From: Spirochaetaceae bacterium
GTDB lineage: Bacteria > Spirochaetota > Spirochaetia > Treponematales > Breznakiellaceae
Assembly (NCBI GenBank): GCA_031265015.1
Contig: JAISDG010000060.1
Coordinates: 1 to 11,332 of the forward strand
Direction of reading: 5' to 3'
Length of the DNA: 11,332 nt
Numbering within the stretch: position 1 is the first letter of the stretch; each line of letters begins with the position of its first letter. Below, one piece after another: positions 1 through 6,989 of this stretch. Made by a program: the position numbers and the translations under genes. Below the pieces are notes generated by a model. The model ran no database searches. It was not told the DNA's origin and saw nothing but the letters and a program-made list of their open reading frames with translations.

Positions 1-1241
1 TTAAGCCTTCCCGCCCGCCCGGCGGGAAACCAGGAGGCAAGGCAGGAGCAGATCAGGGTAAAGAGGCCGATGAGCAGCACCGTTTTCCAGTCGATGATCA
101 CGGGAATCCGTTCCAGGTAATAATCGGGATCGAGGATCTTTACTTCCCCCCCCCAGGGGCTTGCGGCAAAGGTTAAGGCTTTTTCCAGTCCCCGGATGAT
201 GGGGTTGATAAATGATCCGATGCATAAGCCCAGGGCCGTTCCTCCGGCCGCCCCCGCCAGGCCGGTAAGAAAGGCCCCCTGAAGAAAAATGTTCCGGATG
301 GTCCGGGGCGAAGCGCCGCCGGTTTTCAGGACCGCGATGTCCCGCTGCCGTTCTATGACCAGCATGGAGGTGGCGGAGGAAACATTTACCGCCGCCACCA
401 GTACCAGGAGCGCCATGATAAAGAGGAGCAGCTGCCGGGTCGATTCAAAGGACCGGTACAGGGACTGCTGCAGCTCTTTCCAGGTATATACGCCGAAACC
501 GGGGCCGGAGCGGATGGCCGCCTCTCCGGCGATTTTTTCCGCCGCCGAATAGGGGTTTTCCAGTTTAACCACCAGAAAAGACCGGTACAGTTCCGGGGAA
601 AGCAGTTCCAGCCCCGCTTCATAGCGCATGATGCACCACAGGGCGTCCAGCTCCCGGTAGCCGGAAGAAATAATGCCCTTGACGGTAAAAAGCGTTACCC
701 TGGGAAGGTTCCTTCCTTCGTCTCCGGCCCGGACGGTCATAAGCCGGACCTGGGAACCGGGTCCGGCTCCCAGGGTTTCCGCCAGCCCCCTGCCCAGAAG
801 CAGTTCCCGGTCCGTTTCAAGATCGGCGCTGCCCGCGATCAGTTCCATAAATTCGGCGCTGCCCGGATCTTTCCAGAAGCCGCTTTCCACCGCCCGGATG
901 GTCGCCCCGGTCCGGCCCGAAGTTCCCAGAATAATTCCCAGCCCCTGCCGTTCCCGCCAGGCTCCCCGGACCCCTTCTATGGAACGGATCTCTTCCTGCA
1001 GTTCCCCCGGGAAATCCCCGTTTTCAATATAATCGTAGATCGCCAGATGCCCCGTTCCCAGTTCCAGGTAACGGTCCGTAATGCCCCGGATCATGCCGTC
1101 CGCGACGATGAGGGTTACGATGATCGGCACCAGGCTTAAGGCTATGCCCGCGGCGGCTCCCCTGAGATAACGGCCCCCCTCCCTGGCCCGGCCCCACAAA
1201 TACCGAAGGGCGATAAAAAATGAAGAGCCCCCTTTATCCAT
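1..1241 (-). CDS. LolC/LolE-type (FtsX family) ABC permease, C-terminus cut by window edge
   Basis: This is an inner-membrane permease of the lipoprotein-releasing/MacB-FtsX family, working with the ATPase encoded just upstream (LolD-like). In the window 413 codons are open; the frame runs off the left edge, probably a few residues before its end. An N-terminal membrane segment lies at about residues 28-50, followed by a large periplasmic domain. Three more membrane segments follow, starting after the SFESTRQLLLF region and ending with WKTVLLIGLFTLICSCLASW near residues 385-404. The cytoplasmic turn ERQRDIAVLKTGGASPRTI is the family's coupling motif, and the tail FPAGRAGRL matches the end of such permeases. 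The ATG at 1241 overlaps the lolD stop by 8 bases (1234-1241), with a GGAGGG about 11 bases upstream, so translation is probably coupled. A G9 run (146-154) lies inside the gene. Which of LolC or LolE it corresponds to cannot be told. Confidence 0.88.
   Translation of the reverse strand, partial: MDKGGSSFFIALRYLWGRAREGGRYLRGAAAGIALSLVPIIVTLIVADGMIRGITDRYLELGTGHLAIYDYIENGDFPGELQEEIRSIEGVRGAWRERQGLGIILGTSGRTGATIRAVESGFWKDPGSAEFMELIAGSADLETDRELLLGRGLAETLGAGPGSQVRLMTVRAGDEGRNLPRVTLFTVKGIISSGYRELDALWCIMRYEAGLELLSPELYRSFLVVKLENPYSAAEKIAGEAAIRSGPGFGVYTWKELQQSLYRSFESTRQLLLFIMALLVLVAAVNVSSATSMLVIERQRDIAVLKTGGASPRTIRNIFLQGAFLTGLAGAAGGTALGLCIGSFINPIIRGLEKALTFAASPWGGEVKILDPDYYLERIPVIIDWKTVLLIGLFTLICSCLASWFPAGRAGRL
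146..154. repeat. G9 homopolymer (on coding strand) in permease gene
   Basis: Nine consecutive C on the plus strand (G on the coding strand) fall in the codons TGG GGG GGG GAA of the left-edge permease, just before its last membrane segment. A one-base slip would remove the last membrane helix from the frame. Whether the length varies cannot be seen from one sequence. Confidence 0.6.
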
Positions 1242-1914
1242 GAAGAAGAATTCCCTCCGCCAGTTCAAACTGAATCTGCGCCCGGCCGGCCACTTTGTCG
1301 TCATGGGTAACCACCACCAGGCTGGTCTTCCGTTCTTCCGCGGTATTGTACAGCAGTTCCGCCACCGTCATGCTGCTTTGGGGATCGAGGTTTCCCGTAG
1401 GCTCGTCCGCCAGGACCAGCTCCGGGTCGTTCACCATGGACCGGGCAACGGCAACCCGCTGCCGTTCCCCCCCCGAAAGCTGGGAAGGATAATGGTGGGA
1501 GCGGTCCGCCAGCCCCAGATCCTTCAGAAGCAGGCGGGCCTTTTCCAGGGCGTCCTTTTTTTTCATGCCCCCGATATAGGCGGGGATCATAACGTTTTCC
1601 AGGGCGGTAAAATCCCGCAGGAGGTAGTGGAACTGGAAAACAAAACCCACTTTTTTTCTGCGGTATTCGGTTAACTCTTTTTCCGGCAGCGCAGAAATAT
1701 CAACCCCCCCCACCTCTACCAGCCCCGAGCCGCTGCGGTCCAGCCCTCCCAGGATATTAAGGAGGGTGCTTTTTCCGCAGCCGCTTTTTCCCCGGACCGC
1801 GGCGGTCATGCCCCGGGGAACGGTAAAAGAAAGCCCTGTAAGGATATTCAGGGTTTCCGCGCCGGATTCATACTGTTTGACAAGATTTTCAACCCGGACG
1901 ATGGCATCACTCAT
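1234..1914 (-). CDS. lolD: LolD-type lipoprotein-releasing ABC transporter ATPase
   Basis: This is the ATPase subunit of a LolCDE-type system that extracts lipoproteins from the inner membrane for delivery to the outer membrane. It has 226 residues, the usual size for LolD. The Walker A motif GKSGCGKST is at residues 42-50, a Q-loop at FQF (about 93-95), the ABC signature LSGGERQRVAVAR at 146-158, Walker B LVLADEPTGNLD at 166-177 and the H-loop TH at 203-204. All catalytic motifs are intact. The gene lies between two FtsX-type permeases and overlaps both by 8 bases: its ATG is inside the end of the upstream permease (ATGAGTGA), and its own stop is inside the start of the downstream one (ATGGATAA). 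Two G8 runs (1467-1474, in the signature motif, and 1704-1711) are present. MacB-type ATPases are close relatives, but the two separate permeases favour Lol. Confidence 0.93.
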   Translation of the reverse strand: MSDAIVRVENLVKQYESGAETLNILTGLSFTVPRGMTAAVRGKSGCGKSTLLNILGGLDRSGSGLVEVGGVDISALPEKELTEYRRKKVGFVFQFHYLLRDFTALENVMIPAYIGGMKKKDALEKARLLLKDLGLADRSHHYPSQLSGGERQRVAVARSMVNDPELVLADEPTGNLDPQSSMTVAELLYNTAEERKTSLVVVTHDDKVAGRAQIQFELAEGILLHG

Positions 1915-3208
1915 AACGCAAAACCTCCGCGGGCCTGATACGGGAGACCCTGCCCGACGCGAACCATGCCGCTCCCAGGGCGGAACATAAACCGAACAGG
2001 AAGATCAGCAGTACCTCCCGGGGGATTACCCGGGCCTCTATTTCCTTGATATAAAATACCGCGGGCGAAAAGACGGCAAAGTCTCCGCCCCGCTGAAAAA
2101 GGGAAAGGATGCCGTTGACGGCGCTTTCCAGCAGGGTAAAGAAGGCGGCGATATTGTAACTGACAAGGAGGCCCAGGATCATGCCCGAACCAGCGCCGGC
2201 CAGGCCGATGATAAAACCGTCCCAGACAAAGACCAGCCGTACCGCCTTTTCCCCCGCTCCCACCGCCCGGAGGAGGCCGATTTCTTCCCGCCGTTCCAGC
2301 ACCACCCGGCGCTGGGCCTGATAGATGTTAAGGCCCACCACGATAAAGATAAGTCCCACCAGGACAAACATAAAAAGCTTTTCCGTCCGCAGGGCGCCAA
2401 AAAAGGCCCGGTTAAAATCCCGCCAGGTCTTGATCTCCGCGCCGGCGGGAACCAGGGCCGCGACAGCCGCCGCGGCTTTTTTATCCTGCCAGCGGTCGGT
2501 CAGTTTGATCCCCAGTACATAGTCTTCTCCCTCCAGTTCTCCGGCCCGGTCAAAATTGATAAAGCCCCAGCCCAGATCGTATTCATAAAAACCGGATCGG
2601 AAAGTACCCCGGAGGGTAAAGAAGGATTCTTCGGGCAGTTCCGCCCCGGCCGCCAGGGCCCCGCTGCCGCCGACGGAAATCAGTTCCACCCTGTCCCCCA
2701 GTTCCAGACGGAGCCGGGCGGCCAGTTCCGTTCCCAGAAGGATAGAATCCTCCGCGTCCAGATCAAAGGATCCTTCTTCAAAGATCAGCTTTTCCGCCAT
2801 CCCCGGATCCTCTTCCGCCGCGGTACTGCGCAGGCCCCGGATAAGCGCGGCCTGCTGGCCGTAACCGCCCCGGAGCAGTACCTGCAGTTCCCGGAAGGGA
2901 ACCGCGGAACGGACGGAAGGCAGGGTCCTGATTTTTTTAATCAGAGCGCCCTCCGATTCGGAGGCCTCCGATTCGGAGACCTCCGGCCCGGAAGCTTCCG
3001 GGCCGGGGGTAAGCCGGACGTAGTAGGACGAAATTTCCAGGATGCTTTCGATAAAGCCCTGCTGAAAACCGTTCATCACCGAAATAATCACCGTCAGGGC
3101 CAGGACCCCTACGGCAATGCCCAAAATGGAAAGCACCGGCGGCGGGGATCCTCGTTTTTTAAGGCTCCGCCATACAATCCGGCCCGCGATAAAACCTATC
3201 CAGCCCAT
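1907..3208 (-). CDS. LolC/LolE-type (FtsX family) ABC permease
   Basis: This 433-residue inner-membrane permease is the usual length for LolC/LolE and partners the LolD-type ATPase that follows. Membrane segments are predicted by eye at about 26-46, 277-296, 329-351 and 398-416. The periplasmic domain spans roughly 50-270. The cytoplasmic loop RRVVLERREEIGLLRAVGAG (about 300-319) is the family's ATPase-contact motif, and the protein ends in the characteristic GRVSRIRPAEVLRYE. A family-atypical acidic insert of four 5-residue repeats (GPEAS, GPEVS, ESEAS, ESEGA) lies at 69-88, at the start of the periplasmic domain. The ATG abuts the TAA of the preceding gene with no gap, and the stop overlaps lolD by 8 bases. 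It shares fold but not close sequence with the other permease here, as expected for a LolC/LolE heterodimer. Confidence 0.9.
   Translation of the reverse strand: MGWIGFIAGRIVWRSLKKRGSPPPVLSILGIAVGVLALTVIISVMNGFQQGFIESILEISSYYVRLTPGPEASGPEVSESEASESEGALIKKIRTLPSVRSAVPFRELQVLLRGGYGQQAALIRGLRSTAAEEDPGMAEKLIFEEGSFDLDAEDSILLGTELAARLRLELGDRVELISVGGSGALAAGAELPEESFFTLRGTFRSGFYEYDLGWGFINFDRAGELEGEDYVLGIKLTDRWQDKKAAAAVAALVPAGAEIKTWRDFNRAFFGALRTEKLFMFVLVGLIFIVVGLNIYQAQRRVVLERREEIGLLRAVGAGEKAVRLVFVWDGFIIGLAGAGSGMILGLLVSYNIAAFFTLLESAVNGILSLFQRGGDFAVFSPAVFYIKEIEARVIPREVLLIFLFGLCSALGAAWFASGRVSRIRPAEVLRYE
2951..3010. repeat. 15-bp tandem repeat inside permease gene
   Basis: Four consecutive 15-bp units (2951-2965, 2966-2980, 2981-2995, 2996-3010) lie in the coding sequence. 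The first two are nearly identical (CTCCGATTCGGAG plus GC or AC); the third and fourth are diverged. Each unit is itself nearly palindromic around its centre. They encode the acidic five-residue repeats of the periplasmic insert. Because the period is a multiple of three, gain or loss of a unit would keep the frame. Confidence 0.7.
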
Positions 3209-4297
3209 TTACCGTAACCGCTCCTCGGATACTTTCCTGCCGTCCTTCCACACCGTCCGGAGCATGACCTTTCCCCCGATATAGAGTTCTTCAATTTCTT
3301 CGTCTCCCTGTTTTACGACCTTCCGTTCCAGGACGCCGTTTTTATAATCATCTTCGGCAATCCGATCCCCCCCGGAATAGGTAAATACAATCCGGCCCCG
3401 ATCCTTTCCCGCGGTCCAGTGTATTGTCTTGATCCGGTCGCCGGCCCATTCATTGGTAAGTACGGCGATAACGTTTTCCTCCTCGTCGTACCTGGTTTCG
3501 GTGAGCACCCTGCCGCGGCTGTCGGTATCAAAAGCCGCCCTGGCCGCGGGAAGTAACTGCAGGGCGGGCAGTACGTCGTTCATCATGCTGTAGTCGTAGG
3601 GCGCTCCAGGTTCGACAAAATTCTGTACCGGCGGGGCGCTGCGCAGATCCGAAGCCGGCGGCGGCAGGCTGCCTTTGGTCTGCCCTTCCGCGGTGGAACG
3701 CCCCGCCCGGTGGTATACCCGGTCCATTCCCCGGAGGGTCGCGGACCGGGTATAGCGGTATTCATCGGTCCACAGGGGCTCCCTGTCCAGAAAGGCGGCC
3801 TGCCGGATAAGCAGCCCGTCCCGGTAGACAAAGCTGGTGGTATACAGGCCGGAAGGAAGGTACTGGTGTATTTCGGAGAGGCTCCGGTCCGGGGCAAACA
3901 GCTCTATAAACGGAGGGATTTCCCCCTCATTGTCGTCCGCGGCGGAGCCGCCGATGGAAGCAAGATCCGCGGGCAGGGACGCGTTGACCCGGGTTATGCC
4001 GCCGCTGTTCCGGAAAACCCACTGCCGCCTTTTCAGCTTTCCCCGGTTGTAGAGCAGCCGCCGTTCCAGGGTATAGGAGGGCTGGTAATAGGGCCGCAGC
4101 AGCGGCGGCAGGGACTGCTGTTCCGGCCGGTCCACCGAAAGAGCCCACTCGTAGTGCAGAGCCACCATCCGGGAGGGAATCCGTTCCAGGGCCATTCCCG
4201 AAGAATTGGACCGGTACCATTCCTGGGTTTCGGCCGCCGGGGAAACAAAGCAGCCCAGGGCCGAACAGAGCAGGAAGAGCCGCAGTTTAACCGGCAA
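3209..4297 (-). CDS. Hypothetical secreted or lipoprotein-like protein with YD/RHS-like C-terminus
   Basis: I do not recognise a named family. From the TTG at 4297 the product is 362 residues and starts with PVKLRLFLLCSALGCF followed by VSPAAE, a plausible export signal. Cleavage could be after SPA, or lipidation at the Cys of SALGC, a loose spirochaete-type lipobox. The C-terminal third (GRVLTETRYDEEENVI, GRIVFTYSGGDRIAEDDY, GKVMLRTVWKDGRKV) has repeating G-x-V/I ... Y/W-x-D/G strands like YD/RHS or MORN-type beta repeats. The open frame extends upstream to a GTG at 4357, deep inside ftsY, with no ribosome binding site. The TTG at 4297 overlaps the ftsY stop by 11 bases and would be translationally coupled; a GTG at 4315 is a third option. 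Its stop abuts the permease start. An envelope role beside Lol genes is an inference. Confidence 0.75.
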   Translation of the reverse strand: MPVKLRLFLLCSALGCFVSPAAETQEWYRSNSSGMALERIPSRMVALHYEWALSVDRPEQQSLPPLLRPYYQPSYTLERRLLYNRGKLKRRQWVFRNSGGITRVNASLPADLASIGGSAADDNEGEIPPFIELFAPDRSLSEIHQYLPSGLYTTSFVYRDGLLIRQAAFLDREPLWTDEYRYTRSATLRGMDRVYHRAGRSTAEGQTKGSLPPPASDLRSAPPVQNFVEPGAPYDYSMMNDVLPALQLLPAARAAFDTDSRGRVLTETRYDEEENVIAVLTNEWAGDRIKTIHWTAGKDRGRIVFTYSGGDRIAEDDYKNGVLERKVVKQGDEEIEELYIGGKVMLRTVWKDGRKVSEERLR

Positions 4298-5174
4298 ACT
4301 GTTTTGCAAAATCACCGGGATTAAAAGGCTTGATATGATGATACCCCTCGCCGTCACAGAGGAACACCACGGGAAGTTTCAGTTCCGATGCCAGGGAAAA
4401 AACAACGCCCCCCCTGGCGCTGGAATCGTATTTGGTCAGGATCACCCCTTCCAGATCCACCGCCCCATGGAATACTTCCGCCTGGGCCAGGGCGTTGCGG
4501 CCCGTGGTCGCGTCCAGGACCAGCCATTTGACGCACCGGAGGGAGAATCCGGGTTTTTCCAGTTTCTGCTGCAGCACCCGGTCGATTTTTTTAAGCTCCT
4601 CCACCAGGGCCGATTTTGTATGCATCCGGCCCGCGGTATCCGCAATGATAAGGCCATTCCCTCCCGCCAGGGCCGCTTCCGCCGCGTCATAAACCACCGC
4701 CGCGGGATCTCCTCCCTGGCGGTGGGCCACTACCCGGATTTTAAGTTTTTCCCCGTGAATTTTAAGCTGATCCACCGCGCCGGCCCTGAAGGTATCCGCC
4801 GCGGCCAGGACGGGCTTTTTTCCCCGGTCCCGGTATCTGGCGGCGAGCTTTGCCGCGGTGGTGGTTTTGCCCACGCCGTTCACCCCCAGCAGGAGGATCA
4901 CCGTCAGGGTGGGCGGAGGTTCCTGTTCAACCAGAGCGTCGGGATCGGCGGACAACAGCTCTTCCGCCAGCAGGGCGGTAAACCGTTCCCTAAGTACCGC
5001 GGGATCCGTTATTTTTTCTTTTTTGGAAAGCTGTTCCAGGCGCTCTACCAGTTTCATCGCGGGACCGGGACCGAAATCCCCTTCTACCAGAAGATCCCCC
5101 AGGGCGTCAAAAAAATCCCCCGGAAGGGCGTCCCGGGATCCGAAAAATTCCCTGAGCCTGCCGGCAAAATTCAA
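4287..5174 (-). CDS. ftsY: Signal recognition particle receptor FtsY
   Basis: This is the SRP-receptor GTPase that docks Ffh/4.5S RNA and ribosome complexes at the inner membrane. Its 295 residues comprise a short N domain (about 1-85) and the G domain. The N-terminal acidic A domain of E. coli FtsY is absent, as in many bacteria. G1 is GVNGVGKTTT (97-106), the DTFRAGA motif is at 127-133, G3 DTAGR at 179-183, the ATTGRNAL region at 222-229, and G4 TKYD at 247-250. The closing loop reads DGEGYHHIKPF (274-284), where FtsY usually has an acidic DDL-type triplet. The start is TTG at 5174, chosen because AAGGAGG (5187-5181) lies 6 bases upstream. An ATG at 5179 is out of frame and followed at once by a stop. 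The preceding PEGA gene ends about 50 bases upstream. Confidence 0.95.
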   Translation of the reverse strand: MNFAGRLREFFGSRDALPGDFFDALGDLLVEGDFGPGPAMKLVERLEQLSKKEKITDPAVLRERFTALLAEELLSADPDALVEQEPPPTLTVILLLGVNGVGKTTTAAKLAARYRDRGKKPVLAAADTFRAGAVDQLKIHGEKLKIRVVAHRQGGDPAAVVYDAAEAALAGGNGLIIADTAGRMHTKSALVEELKKIDRVLQQKLEKPGFSLRCVKWLVLDATTGRNALAQAEVFHGAVDLEGVILTKYDSSARGGVVFSLASELKLPVVFLCDGEGYHHIKPFNPGDFAKQFAG

Positions 5175-5187
5175 ATCATTCCTCCTT
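5171..5187 (-). promoter_or_regulatory. ftsY ribosome binding site and TTG start overlapping a two-codon ATG mini-ORF
   Basis: A strong Shine-Dalgarno AAGGAGG (5187-5181) is followed by AATGAT and the TTG start (5174-5172). The intervening ATG (5179-5177) is only one base from the Shine-Dalgarno and opens ATG ATT TGA. Its stop overlaps the TTG. Spacing decides for TTG. Confidence 0.7.
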
Positions 5188-5226
5188 CAATTCCGGTATC
5201 CGGGTTTCCCCGCGCTCCGCGGAAAA

Positions 5227-6978
5227 TCATTTCCACAGGGGAACCGATTCCTTGCTGGCCGAATGGATATAGATCCCCATGCGTATCAGGGATTCGGCAA
5301 AAAAAACACCCGTCACTATCCAGGCGCCCATGGAAATATAATAGGAGTTCAGGGTCTTGTCATAAAGGTCCGGGCTTGCCGACGTGTAGTAGGAATTGTT
5401 ATAGGTCTGAAAAACGCCGTGAAGCAGAAACGCTATGGGCAGGGTTATGAAGAAACGTCCGTAAGCGCCGTAAAATTTCCTGCGCTTTACTTCCACCGGT
5501 TTGTCGTCCCGGCCCGGCAGCTTTCTTGGTTCCAGGGTAATGATACGGACCTCCCCGTCTTCCCGGGGGCCTCCCAGGACAATCGCCTCCCCGGTGAGAC
5601 CCTCTTCGGTATCCACCCGGATATACCGGTACTGTCCTTCGGGAACATGGAGGGTAAAAACGCCGGGTTCATCCGGCGACTCCCGGATGATCGATTCCCG
5701 GGGGGAACCTTCGTCCGCCAGTCCGTCCGGCGTTTCCGGTTCGGCGGCATCCTCCGCCGGCGTTGAAACCGCCGTTGCGGGCGCTTCTTCGGCAGCGACC
5801 ACTTCCGATGCCGGCGCTTCCGGCTCGGCGGTTACGGCTTCCGGCGGCGCTTCCGCCACGAATGCTTCCGCCGCAGCTGTTTCCTCCCCGGCAATTACCG
5901 CCGGCGCTTCCGCTTCGGTTCCGGTTTCCTCCGTCTTTTTTCCGGTATTCCCGCCGATATACAGCGCCCCCATATAGACCGAAGCGTTTTCGGGAAGGAC
6001 CAGTGCCAGCTCTTCCATCACCTCCGGTTCCAGGACAATGGTGTATTCCACCGTTTCGCCGCCGGCCAGTTCCGTTTCCCTGACAAAGCCGTGATAGTTG
6101 TCGGCGCCGGCCGAAATAGTTACCGGCCCCGGGGCCAGTTCCAGTTCCGCGCCGTTTTCCACCGGCCTGCCGTTTACCCGGATCCGGGCGTTTTCCGGTT
6201 CAACGCGCAGCGTCAGCCGGACCGGTTCGGTATTTGCCAGAGCGGTCATCAGGCGGAACTTTAGTTCATCCGCCGCGGCAATAAGATCCTCGGGGGAAAA
6301 AATCGTGGAATCCTCGTAGAGGAACGAAGCTCCCCGGGTAAAGAGGCGGAACTCCGCATAGATTCTGCCGTAAACCAGGGAGAGCTTTCCCGAAAGGAGG
6401 GCGTCCGCATTGTGGGTCCGCAAAAAAGCCTCTTCCCCTCCCGGTTCCGGCGGAGGGGGAAAGGCCGCTTCCGGCGATTCCTCCGCCGTTCCCGCGTTAA
6501 TCCCGCTTATTTTAAACATCGGCCGCGCGTCAATAACGGGTTTTTCCGTTTCAACTTTGGCGTATTCCTCTTCCAGAATTTGCAGTTCCTTTTCGATCCG
6601 CTTTAGTTCTTTTTTGTATTTCCAGTTGGGAACGCCCTGGTACAAAAGAGCGTCCCGTTCTTCCCGCCTGGCGGCCAGTTTTGCCGCCTCCTCGTGCATG
6701 GCCGCGGTCCAGGCCAGTTCCTGATACCGGAACCGTTCATCGTTGCTCCGTTCGCGGTAGATAATGCTGCCCAGGTCCCGGACCAGTTCCCGCTGGAGTA
6801 TAGACCCAAGAGCCGCCTGGGAAGGGGGCAGGGAGGAAACGTCAAAGGCGGTGATCAGGAGAACGTATTCGGCGTTCAGGGGAATCTTTGTTTCTTCTTC
6901 CGTTTTTCCCCTGCCGAAGAGGGAAAGGGCGGTGAGAAACAAAACTGCCGTGATGCCGTAGGTCCGCCTGTTTTTCAC
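5227..6978 (-). CDS. PEGA-domain protein with signal sequence, acidic linker and two C-terminal membrane segments
   Basis: The product is 583 residues with no assigned function. An N-terminal signal/anchor (GITAVLFLTALSLFG, 8-22) is followed by a folded domain (about 35-95, 185-250). The VLLITAFDVSSLPPSQAALG and DALLSGKLSLVYGRIYAEFR strands recall TolB/LpoB-like periplasmic domains (inference). A charged coiled coil lies at about 96-146. A PEGA-like beta domain (LRVEPENARIRVNGRPVENG to VEYTIVLEPE) is at about 256-318. An Ala/Glu/Pro-rich linker spans 347-425. A second beta stretch, which reads like another PEGA-type unit, is at 438-485, and two membrane segments are at about 508-525 and 548-570. 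PEGA proteins of this build are common in spirochaetes; most are uncharacterised envelope proteins. The start is GTG at 6978, with AAGGGG (6989-6984) 5 bases upstream; it follows the prfB stop by 9 bases. Confidence 0.82.
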   Translation of the reverse strand: MKNRRTYGITAVLFLTALSLFGRGKTEEETKIPLNAEYVLLITAFDVSSLPPSQAALGSILQRELVRDLGSIIYRERSNDERFRYQELAWTAAMHEEAAKLAARREERDALLYQGVPNWKYKKELKRIEKELQILEEEYAKVETEKPVIDARPMFKISGINAGTAEESPEAAFPPPPEPGGEEAFLRTHNADALLSGKLSLVYGRIYAEFRLFTRGASFLYEDSTIFSPEDLIAAADELKFRLMTALANTEPVRLTLRVEPENARIRVNGRPVENGAELELAPGPVTISAGADNYHGFVRETELAGGETVEYTIVLEPEVMEELALVLPENASVYMGALYIGGNTGKKTEETGTEAEAPAVIAGEETAAAEAFVAEAPPEAVTAEPEAPASEVVAAEEAPATAVSTPAEDAAEPETPDGLADEGSPRESIIRESPDEPGVFTLHVPEGQYRYIRVDTEEGLTGEAIVLGGPREDGEVRIITLEPRKLPGRDDKPVEVKRRKFYGAYGRFFITLPIAFLLHGVFQTYNNSYYTSASPDLYDKTLNSYYISMGAWIVTGVFFAESLIRMGIYIHSASKESVPLWK

Positions 6979-6989
6979 ATCATCCCCTT
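6975..6989 (-). promoter_or_regulatory. Ribosome binding site and GTG start of the PEGA gene, overlapping an ATG-ATG-TGA mini-ORF
   Basis: AAGGGG (6989-6984) overlaps the end of prfB and is followed by ATGATGTGA (6983-6975). Both ATGs are in a frame closed by TGA. The in-frame start is the GTG at 6978-6976, five bases from the Shine-Dalgarno. The layout matches that at ftsY. Confidence 0.6.

Noticed and set aside
4298..4357. A GTG start at 4357 for the 362-aa secreted protein.
   Set aside because: It lies deep in the ftsY coding region, lacks a Shine-Dalgarno, and puts an extra hydrophobic stretch before an already complete export signal; not fully excluded.
4206..5450. A 414-codon plus-strand open frame opposite ftsY and the PEGA gene, and similar long plus-strand frames at 6694-7797 and 8691-9563.
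   Set aside because: They are antisense to genes with clear conserved motifs (FtsY, RF2, PxpA), show no family motifs, and are Pro/Arg/Gly-rich as expected from shadows in GC-rich DNA.
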